A stretch of DNA of 64,000 nt from Laguncularia racemosa (Eukaryota > Streptophyta > Magnoliopsida > Myrtales > Combretaceae): assembly GCA_037954665.1 (NCBI GenBank), contig JBBMOL010000013.1:7378001-7442000 (forward strand). The letters run 5' to 3'. The notes under the pieces were generated by a model. It saw only the letters and a program-made list of their open reading frames with translations. It made no database searches and was not told where the DNA came from. The position numbers and the translations under genes were made by a program. Shown in pieces: positions 1 to 8,957 of the stretch (position 1 is its first letter; the number at the start of each line of letters is the position of its first letter).

Positions 1-110
1 TTTGATATGAAAGATATGGGTGAGGCATCTTATGTCATAGGCATTAAGATCCATAGGGAAAGATCTTGAGGCATTTCTAGCTTATCTCAAGAGACTTATA
101 TCAACAAAGT
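1..110 (+). pseudogene. Copia reverse transcriptase fragment, left of the nested insertion
   Basis: Frame 1 reads FDMKDMGEASYVIGIKIHRE, the copia RT segment that follows the catalytic YVDD box. A TGA stop follows at 67-69, then the typical LSQETYINKV segment, cut at 110 by the gypsy LTR. The remainder of the domain resumes at 6784. Confidence 0.85.
106..110. repeat. Left target-site duplication of the nested gypsy element (AAAGT)
   Basis: AAAGT directly precedes the LTR start TGATG at 111. The same five bases follow the other LTR at 6784-6788. Five base pairs is the normal duplication for Ty3/gypsy and Ty1/copia integrases. Confidence 0.9.
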
Positions 111-788
111 TGATGCGTGTAACCCTAAGTATGTTAAACCTAGAACCCCAACGATGCTAGTTGGTTTCAATTACCCCAAGGATCGTCTTGAATAAGCGAT
201 GCGTAACTAGACCCCAATCAAACCCGTTGACTGTAACCTAAGTTATCCATAGTTATTCCTAGTAATTTGGTTAAGAATCATATGGAAAAGTTCTTTTGCA
301 AAAGAACAAAAAGAGGTATTTCGTATCTTACGAAAAAGATGTGTTTTCACATATTAAAGTTATGTTTGGCCGGCCTCCTTGCATGACATATATAGCACAC
401 GAATACAATATGGAAAAACCTAACACAATATGGAAATCCTAAGTTACGTATTCTATCCTTATTCTTGTGTCATCAAGTAGGCAACTAAATCACATGGAAA
501 ACAAACCAACAAATAATAACAAAACCAAATGTATCCTCTAATGTATTATCCATGCAAATATATAATATTCCTAAAATATTTCATCCTTCTATGGTCACGT
601 GAATCAAGTTAACACATGTATGTTTTCCTTCTGTGTAGCTTGATTCCCAGGCCTGCAAGTCCATGACTAGTCCTTGTAGAGCTTCGTTCATCCTTTTAGC
701 TCTAGCTCGGGTCATCGAGCCTACAATACCATGTAATGGATCATGAGATTTTGGTTCCTTCCCTTGTGATGCTAGTTGATCCTCATCA
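111..788 (-). repeat. 3' LTR of the nested gypsy element
   Basis: Direct repeat of 6106-6783. On the plus strand it begins TGATG and ends CATCA, so the TG...CA ends form a 5-bp inverted repeat. The polypurine tract lies directly outside it at 789-802, which makes this the downstream LTR of a minus-strand element. Confidence 0.95.
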
Positions 789-802
789 TTCCCTCCTTCC
801 TC
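789..802 (-). other. Polypurine tract of the nested gypsy element
   Basis: The minus strand reads GAGGAAGGAGGGAA directly before the LTR. All 14 bases are purines, as expected for the plus-strand priming site of an LTR element. Confidence 0.85.
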
Positions 803-825
803 GAAAAGATTCATCATCGAATCAC

Positions 826-1994
826 CTACATCAAAAGAGTAAGATCAGAAACGTTAAAGGTAACACTAACGTTACCATAGTGGCTTGGCAGATCTATCTT
901 ATAAACATTGTCATCGATGCGCTCCACCATTTGGAAAGGTCCATCGCCCCTAGGATGCAACTTGGATTTGAGTTGTTCAGCAAAACGTTCCTTCCTTAGA
1001 TGTACCCAAGCCCAATCACCAGGCTGAAATATAGCTTTGACACGTCCTTCATTTGCTTGTCGGGCATAGTGTTCATTCTTCTTTTCAATGTTAGCCCGTA
1101 CCTGCATATGTAAATGCCTGCCTTCTTTGTACCATCAAGATCAACAAACTTGTTAGCAGGTAAAGGCAATATATCTAATGGAGTTAAGGGATTAAATCTA
1201 TACACAACCTCAAATGGAGAGTACGATGTAGTAGAATGTATAGTCTTATTATATGCAAACTCTACATGAGGCAAACATGTATCCCATTGCTTTAAATTTT
1301 TATCAATCACAGCACGTAGTAATGTGGAAAGTGTCCTATTAATAACTTCTATTTGTCCATTTGTTTGAGGATGTGCCACAGTGGAAAACAGTAGTTTAGT
1401 GCCTAGCCTATTCCATAAGGTGCGCCAAAAGTGGCTCAAAAACTTCACATCTCTATCACTAACGATAGAGTTAGGTAAACCATGCAATCTAACGATCTCC
1501 TTAAAGAATAAATCAGCTTTACGTCAAGCATCATTAGTTTTAGAACAGGCAATAAAGTGAGTCATTTTACTAAACCTATCGACAACAACAAATATGCTAT
1601 CTTTACCATTCTGAGATCTAGGCAAACCTAATATGAAATCCATGGAAATGTTAGTCCAAGGCTAATTAGGCATAGGTAAGGGAAGATATTCCCTATAGGG
1701 CATGACTTTAGACTTAGCCTTCCTACATGCAATGCACTTATCACACACAAGTTGTACATCATGTCTCATCCTAAGCCAGTAAAAATGTTCATGCAAGATA
1801 TCCAAAGTTGTATTTACTCCAAAATGTCCCATGAGACCGCCCCCATACGTCTCCCTTACTAGCAATTCGGGTATGGAACTCCTAGGCACACATAATATCT
1901 TTCTTAAACAAATATCCCTCATACCTATAGTAGTCCTCATACCTGCTTTCAGAACAAGTAGACCAAATTTGATTAAAATTAGCATCATGTTCAT
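826..1994 (-). pseudogene. Ty3/gypsy integrase, broken
   Basis: Three fragments make up an integrase. At 1662-1994 is the N-terminal zinc region, with GLMGHFG...HEHFYW and the Cys pair in CDKCIACRKAK (HHCC type). At about 996-1660 is the catalytic core: an SMDF-type first Asp near 1640, the second Asp in IVSDRDVKF and the Glu in NGQIEVINR, so all three acidic residues remain. At 826-1107 is the C-terminal part with GDWAWVHLRKERF and the GPF motif, ending in VTFNVSDLTLLM. Frame changes separate the fragments, and a stop occurs near 1530. It lies last in the pol order, next to the 3' LTR. Confidence 0.9.
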
Positions 1995-2059
1995 AGAATT
2001 CTTTCATACTTTCAAACCCAAACAATTTAGTATGTAAAGAGGTCAGTAAAGAATACCTC

Positions 2060-2559
2060 TTAGAAAGGGCATCTACCACCACATTTTCCTTACCATGCTT
2101 GTATTTGATGACATATGGAAAGGTTTCAATAAACTCCAACCACTTGGTGTGCCTCTTGTTCAACTTTCCCTGCATCTTTAGGTACTTCAAGCTCTCATGA
2201 TCAGAATGGATGATGAACTCCTTAGGCCATAGGTAATGCTACCATGCCTGCAACATTCTCACCAAGGCATACAACTCCTTATCATATACTGGATAGTTTA
2301 ACACAGCACCTTGGAGTTTCTCACTAAAATAGGCTATTGGTTTAGAATCTTGCATTAAAACACCACCAATACCTTTCCCGGAAGCATCACATTCTATCTC
2401 AAAAACCTTATCAAAATTTGGTAATACTAACAAATGAGCGTTAGTTAACTTACCTTTCAATGTCTGGAATGCCTGCTCATGTATTTCGGTCCACTGGAAT
2501 TCGACATTCTTCTTCACCAAATCATTTAGTGGAGCAACAATGGAACTGAAGTCTCTCAC
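2060..2559 (-). pseudogene. Ty3/gypsy RNase H, broken
   Basis: 2239-2559 encodes FQWTEIHEQAFQTLKGKL, then the RNase H start FEIECDASGKGIGGVLMQ with its catalytic Asp, and YPVYDKELYALVRMLQAW with the catalytic Glu. After a frame break, 2060-2190 continues with TKWLEFIETFPYVIKYKHGK and VVVDALSKR, which closes the domain and leads into integrase. Confidence 0.9.
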
Positions 2560-2599
2560 GAATTGCCTATAGAAACTAGCTAGACGTGGAAGCTCCTGA

Positions 2600-3250
2600 C
2601 ATCATTGGCGTTCTAGGGTGTTGGCCAATCTTAGATTGCTTCACTTTCTCATCATCTACAGCTATTCCATCTAGTCCTACAACAAAACCAAGGAAAACCA
2701 CAGATTCCATACAAAACGTGCACTTTTTCAAGTTGACATATAATTGGTTTTCCCTTTAAACAGTAAAAATACTTTGCAGATGTTGTACATGATCATCTAA
2801 AGTCTTGTTGTATATCAAGATATTATCAAAATAAACTACAACAAATTTTCCTAGGAATAGACGCAATACATAATTCATTAATCTCATGAAGGTACTAGGT
2901 GCATTAGTTAACTCAAAAGGCGTTACCATCCATTCATACAGTCCATATTTAGTTTTAAAGACAGTTTTCCACTCATCACCCTCTTTCATATGAATTTGGT
3001 AATAACCATTTTTAAGGTCAATTTTTGAAAACAAGCATGCACCATACAACTCATTAAGCATGTCATCTAACCTAGGAATGGGATGTTTGTACTTAACTAT
3101 GATTTTGTTGATCGCCCTGCAATCTAAGCACATACGCCACGTCCCATCCTTCTTGGGCACTAAGATCACTAGAACTAAGCATGGGCTCAAACTGTCTCAC
3201 ACAAACCCTTTTTCCATTAGCCCATCCACTTGTTTCTGAATTTCCTTGGC
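2600..3250 (-). pseudogene. Ty3/gypsy reverse transcriptase, broken, catalytic Asp lost
   Basis: 2756-3190 encodes the core: KKDGTWRMCLDCRAINKI, PIPRLDDMLNEL, FSKIDLKNGYYQI, then the active-site box read as VVYFDNILIYNKT. Functional gypsy elements have YxDD here; the second Asp reads Asn (AAT), so this copy could not polymerise even if the frame were open. Fingers-region sequence upstream and thumb sequence downstream (about 2600-2755) are in other frames. Confidence 0.9.
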
Positions 3251-3346
3251 CTCCTCTGGATTGGTTCTATATGTTGGCCAGTTTGGAATGGAAGCACCCG
3301 ACATGAAATCAATTTGATGCTCTATCCCTCGTAGATGGGGTAATCC

Positions 3347-3935
3347 TTACAGCACTTCTTCAGAGAACAAGTCTTCGAATTGCTGCAACAAAGAAACAAC
3401 AACACTAGGCATAGAAGGGTTAATGTCAGCATTAGAAAAATATAAATCCTTGTACATAAGTACAAGTAATTGTTGTTTTACCATCATTGCACTCTTAACC
3501 TCACTTTTCCTCGCCATTCCATTTGTTCTCAGTGTTTGTGTGTATTTGCCCTCTTTGATCAAGTGTTTGTTTTTCACTTGTTTTATTTTTCTCACGTACA
3601 CTCAAGTGTTTTTCCCTAAATTCCTTTGCAATTCTCATTTGATCTTCACTAGCTTCCCATAACTTCCTGTCAAACTGCCAAGGTTGCCCTAACAAGATGT
3701 GGCTAGCCCGTATAGGTACCACATCACACATAACCTTGTCTTTGTAGCTCCCTATAAAGTAGGCTATAAGTACTCGCTTGGTCACCTTAACCTCCCCACA
3801 ATCACTCAACCACTGCAATCGATATGGTATAGGATGCTTCACTGCTTTCAACTGCATCTTTTCTACTAGCAAAGTGCTAGCAACATTAGTGCAGCTGCCA
3901 TTATCGATTATCAAGCTACAGACTCTACCTTGCAC
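3347..3935 (-). pseudogene. Ty3/gypsy aspartic protease region, broken
   Basis: 3501-3935 begins with the protease fold: VCSLIIDNGSCTNVAS carries the single catalytic Asp, followed by PYRLQWLSDCGEVKVTKRVL and the flap/C-terminal part DVVPIRASHILLGQPWQFDR. The rest is the Lys-rich linker between protease and RT, with a frame change near 3560. LIID-GSCTN is the plant gypsy form of the D(T/S)G site. Confidence 0.85.
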
Positions 3936-4067
3936 ATGACACCGTGTATGAAAAATATGTTCACGCTGGATCCCCTCACCATCCTCCTAGGGTTGTACAC
4001 TAAGCACTCTTCTCGTAACATACAACTCGCCACTCATGGGTCCCTCTAAGTCAACATCCTCATACTC

Positions 4068-5091
4068 CTATGATGGTGACTCCTCTTCCTCCTCAAAGCT
4101 CACACTCTCTACATCCCCACTATTACTGATAATCATAGCCCTTTGATTTAGACATTGGGATGCAATGTGCCCAAATCCCGAATACCTAAAACACTTTATA
4201 TCTCTTGTCCTGGAAGGGGGTTTAGTGTCAGTCTTTCCCTTAGGTGTAACAATTGGATTCTTAGCCCATATGTCCTTCTTAAGCTTTGAATAAGTGGAGT
4301 TTCTCTTCCACATGAATTTCCATAGAGTTTTGGAAGTCGAGCCAGTTCTCTGCTCACTTCTGTATTTTAGCTATCGCTCTACTTTAATAGCTCTATGTAG
4401 TAACTCTTCCATATCTAAGTAATGGTGAAGATCTACTACATTAGCTATCTCTCGATTCAATCCGTTGATGAATCTAGCCATAGTGGCCTCATCCTCCTCC
4501 TCAATTGTCACCATAATCATGGCCATCTCCAACTCTTTGTAATAATCCTCTATACTATTATTCCCTTGAGTTAACCCTTGGACTTTCCTAAGTAAGTTCC
4601 TATGATAGTGACTAGAAATAAAACACTTCTGCATGATTGTTTTCATCTCCTCCCAAGTGCTAACAGGTCACTTTCCATACCTACGCCTATTACACACCAA
4701 CTGATCCCACCATACACTGGCGTAATCTCAAAACTCTACTACAGCTAATTTTATCTTTTTTCTACTCAGTGTAGTTGTGACATTCAAACACATGATACAT
4801 CTTCTTCTCCCATTCTAAATACAATTCTGGATCATTCTTTTCCTGAAAAGTTGAGATTTTCAACTTAATACTCCCTAAATTACTATCACACCTCTGGATA
4901 CTTCCCCTATCCCTCGCGTGTTGGTAATCTCCAAAATCAGATTCCTCCTCTTCATCTATCCTAACTCCTCCCCTATTCTGTCTACCTACTCCTCGCCTAA
5001 CAGTGGTACTGCTAGACAGTTCCCTACTCCTTTCCATCCTATCCATCCTATCATGGATCTGCTCTAGTTCACCTATTAGGATCCTCTTCAT
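4068..5091 (-). pseudogene. Ty3/gypsy gag polyprotein, broken, zinc knuckle damaged
   Basis: Three fragments. 4762-5091 opens with a charged helical N-terminus and ends in the gag core LYLEWEKKMYHVFECHNYTE. 4371-4646 continues with LTQGNNSIEDYYKELEMAM and the ARFINGLNREIANVV segment. 4068-4313 holds the nucleocapsid CCHC knuckle, here CFRYSGFGHIASQC; the second Cys is replaced by Tyr. ATG at 5089-5091 is the most upstream start in frame. Confidence 0.85.
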
Positions 5092-6090
5092 CTCCCCCCA
5101 TCAATTCTTCAAACATCACTCAACTTCCCCTCCATTAGTGTTCTGTCCCAACATAATTCTAAAATTTGCAGCAAGTTACGATCACAATTACAAGAAATAT
5201 ATAAGTATGTTCCTCACACCCATTCGTGTATTGCTCACAAATGATATGCTCACAATTCCACTCGTGTATATTTCTCACAAAATATGATCTCACAACCTAC
5301 TTTTTGTAATTCTTTTACTAGGAACTCAATTTGGAACTCCTAAACTCAAATTACTAAGTCAACACTAATGATTACTAATGGCCTAAGTCACGCGAATGAA
5401 GGAAGACTAACTACACAATCTAATCGATATGGAAAAGATTCACCATTGAATAGATATACAATCAAACACAAAAAGAAAAGATCACTATGGAACCGATTGT
5501 TTAAGGGATGTGTACAATTCGGATTCCAAACATAGAACAATCAAGGATATGTTTACTGTAGGAATTGAAAACAATTGATATGGAAAGTAAATTGACTCAA
5601 CCAATTATGTAATTAACAATCTAAGAAGCTATCTTGGGATTTTGGTAATTGTAATTCTTTCAAGGCCGAATTCTTTTTTTTTTTTTGAATTTCGGTTCTT
5701 GATTCTTTCTTTTGCAACCAAATTTGATTTTTTTTTTTTTTGTAGATAAGTTATGAATTGAATACAATTGATTGTTCAAGAAAACCTAAATACCGTCAGC
5801 CCTAATGGATTGTAATGATCGAGCAAGTATGAAATTATATATATATGACTTCTGTCTATGCATATAGAAAAGACAACAGACGAATATGGAAAAGAACAGA
5901 ATTTTTTTTATACATTTTTTTTTTCAGATATGAATATAGAAAAGAATAACAGACGAATATAGAAAATAACAACAAATGACTAGAAAAAAAAATAACATAT
6001 GACTATGGAAAAGAACAACAGACGACTATGGAAAAAAAACAACTGAAAAATTAAAGAAAATGATAGATTTTACTTGATTCAAAAAGCTAA
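5092..6090 (-). other. Untranslated leader of the gypsy element, with a degenerate minisatellite
   Basis: About 1 kb between primer site and gag without a coding signal. 5860-6050 contains several imperfect copies of a roughly 25-bp unit around ACAGACGAATATGGAAAAG. Two A/T homopolymer runs (5671-5686, 5728-5742) also lie here. The core ATGGAAAAG recurs in both LTRs. Confidence 0.6.
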
Positions 6091-6103
6091 AACTCTGATA
6101 CCA
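6091..6103 (-). other. Primer binding site, initiator Met-tRNA type
   Basis: The minus strand reads TGGTATCAGAGTT two bases inside the LTR edge. TGGTATCAGAG is the standard complement to the 3' end of plant initiator tRNA-Met. Confidence 0.85.
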
Positions 6104-6105
6104 AA

Positions 6106-6783
6106 TGATGCGTGTAACCCTAGGTATGTTAAACTTAGAACCCCAACAATGCTAGTTAGTTTCAATTACCCCGAGGATCGTCTTGAATAAGCGATGCATA
6201 ACTAAACCCCAATCAAACCCGTTGATTGTAACCTAAGTTATCAATAGTTATTTCTAGTAATTCAGTTAAGAATCCTATGGAAAAGTTTTTTTACAAAAGA
6301 ACAAAAAGAGGTATTTCGTATCTCACAAAAAAGATGTGTTTTCATATATCAAAGTTATGTTTGGCCGGCTCCCTTGCACGGCATATATAGCATACGAATA
6401 CAATATGGAAAAACCTAACACAATATGGAAATCCTAAGTTACCTATTCTATCATTATTCTTGTGTCACCAAGTAGGCAACTAAATAACATGGAAAACAAA
6501 CCAACAAATAATAACAAAACCGAATGTATCCTCTAATGTATTATCCACGCAAATATATAATATTCCTAAAATATTTCATCCTTCCATGGTCACGTGAATC
6601 AAGTTGACACATGTATGTTTTCCTTTCGTGTAGCTTGATTCCCGGGCCTACAAGTCCATGACTAGTCCTTGTGGAGCTTCATTCATCCTTTTAGCTCTAA
6701 CTTGGGTCATCAAGCCTCCAATACCATGTAATGGATCATGAGATTTTTGTTCCTTCCTTTGTGATGCTAGTCGATCCTCATCA
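6106..6783 (-). repeat. 5' LTR of the nested gypsy element
   Basis: Direct repeat partner of 111-788, same length (678 bp) and same TGATG/CATCA ends. The primer binding site next to its inner edge makes this the promoter-bearing LTR of the minus-strand element. Confidence 0.95.
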
Positions 6784-7584
6784 AAAGTTTTAGAGAGATT
6801 TTGGATAAAGGATTGTTCACCAAGTGTAGCACCCATTATGAAGGGTGATAAATTGACCTTAAGCCAATGCCCCAAAAATGAGCTTGAGCGGGAACAAATG
6901 AAAAACATCCCATATACATCAACCATTGGAAGTCTAATGTATGCTTAGGTTTGTACTAGACCTAACATTGCATTTGCTATTGGGACACTAGGAAGATATC
7001 AGAGTGACCCAAGTGTTGACCACTAAAGAGTTGCAAAAAAGGTAATGAGATACCTTCAAGGAACAAAGGATTACATGCTCATGTATAGACAGACTGACAA
7101 TCTAGAGGTCATTGGATATTCTAATGCGGACTTTGCAGGCTATGTTGATGAACGTAAATCAATGTCTGGTTACATTTTCATGCTTACCGGTGGAGTCGTG
7201 TCTTAGAGGAGTGCAAAACAGACCTTGACTACTACTTCCACTATGGAAGTCGAGTTCGTATCTTGTTTTGAGGCTACTTTGCATGGTGTATGGTTGAAGA
7301 GTTTCATGTCTAAGCTTAGAATTATTGATTCTATCTCTAAGCTATTGAGATTGTACTATGACAACTCAGCTACTATATTTATGGCTAAGAACAGTAAAAG
7401 TGGTAGTCAAAGTAAACATATCGACATCAAGTACTTAACCATAAGAGAACGTGTTAAGGAAAAAAAAGTGTTTATTAAACACATTAGCACTGAGTTAATG
7501 ATAGTTGATCCTTAAACTAAGGGTATGCTACCAAAGAATTTTAAGGATCATGTAGTAAGAATGGGACTTGGTTTCATGATGTAA
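6784..7584 (+). pseudogene. Copia RT C-terminus and RNase H, right of the nested insertion
   Basis: Starts with the second target-duplication copy and picks up the RT where 110 stopped: VLERFWIKD, then YTSTIGSLMYA, RPNIAFAIGTLGRYQSDP, RYLQGTKDYMLMY. The RNase H domain follows with GYSNADFAGYVDERKSMSGY, ATLHGVWLKSF, YYDNSATIFMAKN and SKHIDIKYLTIRERV. The last 96 codons are open from 7225 to 7512. Stops near 6943, 7021 and 7204 break the frame. The C-terminus LPKNFKDHVVRMGLGFM is typical for copia. Confidence 0.9.
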
Positions 7585-7861
7585 TTTTTATTGTACATGC
7601 ATTTAATATTTCAATGAAACTTTTATTCAGTTGATATTTCTTATTTGGTTTTGTATATACATTTTGTCTATTCATTTATTTTAAGAAATATCATTAAGTT
7701 TGGATCTAGAATGAACATATGGTTTATTCATTAAGTTTAAAAGTTGGTATTAAGAGACTTGATATATTGTAATACAAGGAAGATAATACTTGTTATGAGA
7801 GGACCTATCGCCGTAATTCATATATTTTGTTTCTTGTTATGTTGATATTGGGATAAATGGA

Positions 7862-8270
7862 CCAAGTGGGAGAATGTTAGAATTTTCTGGATCCCGGATT
7901 TGCATTCGAATATTACGCGATTTTTCCGGAAAATCTATTTAAGATGTGGTCTATTTAAGATATAATTTGATACATATCTTTACAAGTATATCTACACGAG
8001 AAAATCTCACATCTAAGCTCATATCACATCGGTTAAGATTTATGATGATAAATGATATATTTAGGGAGTGATTTTTTTGTTATAGGTTCCTAATCCCACT
8101 CACTTACTTAAGAAAAATGCACCATCGTTTTTTGAGCGAGAGAGGGCTTGGAAGTACTAAACCGAAATAAAGAAAATTCGTGCGTTTATTTGTAATGGTT
8201 AGAGGTATGTACGCAATTTAATTTTTTTGCTTTTGCTTATGTTCTTATATGTTCATTGTGTTACCAAACA
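7862..8270 (+). repeat. Copia polypurine tract and probable 3' LTR
   Basis: CCAAGTGGGAGAA at 7862-7874 is the usual copia purine tract, directly followed by TGTTAGAATTTTC at 7875, a typical LTR start. The LTR end is placed at ...CCAAACA (8270) only because it ends in CA at a plausible length (396 bp). The other LTR is outside the window, so neither the end nor the target duplication can be checked. Confidence 0.55.
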
Positions 8271-8574
8271 TGATAAGAATATTTTTATACACTCTATCAA
8301 TAATTTGAGGAGTTGATTTTATTACTAAAAAGAAAAAAAGAAAGAAACCAGCAATTTATACCAAGACACCATGTTGTGTTGTAAATCAAAATGCGTTGCA
8401 GTCAAATAATCACCTGCACAATACTATGTCAAATATTTAGATATGAAAGTACAATGATACACCTCAATAAAGCACTCGCCACATTCTAACACCGTCATAA
8501 GTATGTTTCGTTTTGTCCGATCAACAAAGATTTTATTCAAGAAAGAAATCATGAAACTATGAATGGAACAATCA
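8271..8574. other. Intergenic, nothing recognised
   Basis: AT-rich spacer between the copia LTR and the duplicated transporter block. Confidence 0.5.
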
Positions 8575-8957
8575 CCTCCCCGAAAGCAGAACTTGTAACC
8601 TTATAGATCAAAACAATGTCTTTATAAACAAAGAACTAGATGGGATAAGGGCTGAACAACCCAATAAGCCACGCTTATCCCATCTCTTGTTGTAGATTCC
8701 AGGGTTGAAGAATAGCTTCACGGATTGGGGATAACTTTGCTTCTTAGAGATCCTTGATTGTTTTTTACACACAAAGATTATATTTCTGATATGTAAATCA
8801 CCATGAGCTGGAACATGGTATCTATTTTCACCTTGAGGGTAAGAGTAAGACCAGAAAGACCTTAACTGCAAAAAAGCGCAGCAAAACCATCGACCTTACT
8901 TGTGCATAAAGGCTGACTAAAGAAAGCTCACCTCAAATGAAATTTCTATGAAAAATG
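8575..8957 (-). other. Conserved 3' flank (likely 3' UTR) of transporter gene 1
   Basis: Downstream of the stop codon, this stretch still aligns with 23515-23920 behind gene 2. Shared blocks include ACAAACAAAGAACTAGATGG and GGATAACTTTGCTT. On the minus strand GAG|GTGAGC at about 8930 and TTTTTTGCAG at about 8872 could bound a short 3' UTR intron in gene 1; the donor is not kept in gene 2. The short reading frame at 8608-8871 is probably a by-product of nucleotide conservation. Confidence 0.5.

Larger units (their letters stand above)
111..6783 (-). mobile_element. Nested Ty3/gypsy LTR retrotransposon, full length but decayed
   Basis: A 6673-bp element on the minus strand, bounded by two 678-bp LTRs (111-788 and 6106-6783) and the duplication AAAGT. 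It has a primer binding site next to the 5' LTR, a polypurine tract next to the 3' LTR, and gag, protease, RT, RNase H and integrase in that order, which is the Ty3/gypsy order. Every domain is broken by stops or frameshifts. I see no chromodomain after the integrase, and I do not assign a clade. The first 300 or so bases of the two LTRs differ at about 24 positions by eye, nearly all transitions. Confidence 0.95.
1..8270 (+). mobile_element. Degenerate Ty1/copia retrotransposon, 5' part outside the window
   Basis: A copia-type element on the plus strand enters from the left edge. Reverse-transcriptase sequence at 1-110 continues at 6784 after a nested Ty3/gypsy insertion, followed by RNase H, a purine tract and a probable 3' LTR ending near 8270. 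The two halves join in the same domain, which shows the gypsy element landed inside copia coding sequence. In-frame stops occur in both halves, so the element is dead. The 5' LTR, gag, protease and integrase are outside the window. Confidence 0.85.

Noticed and set aside
8608..8871. Possible small protein behind transporter gene 1, with a partly similar frame behind gene 2
   Set aside because: The frames start and end differently and contain indels; shared residues follow from nucleotide conservation of the 3' flank.
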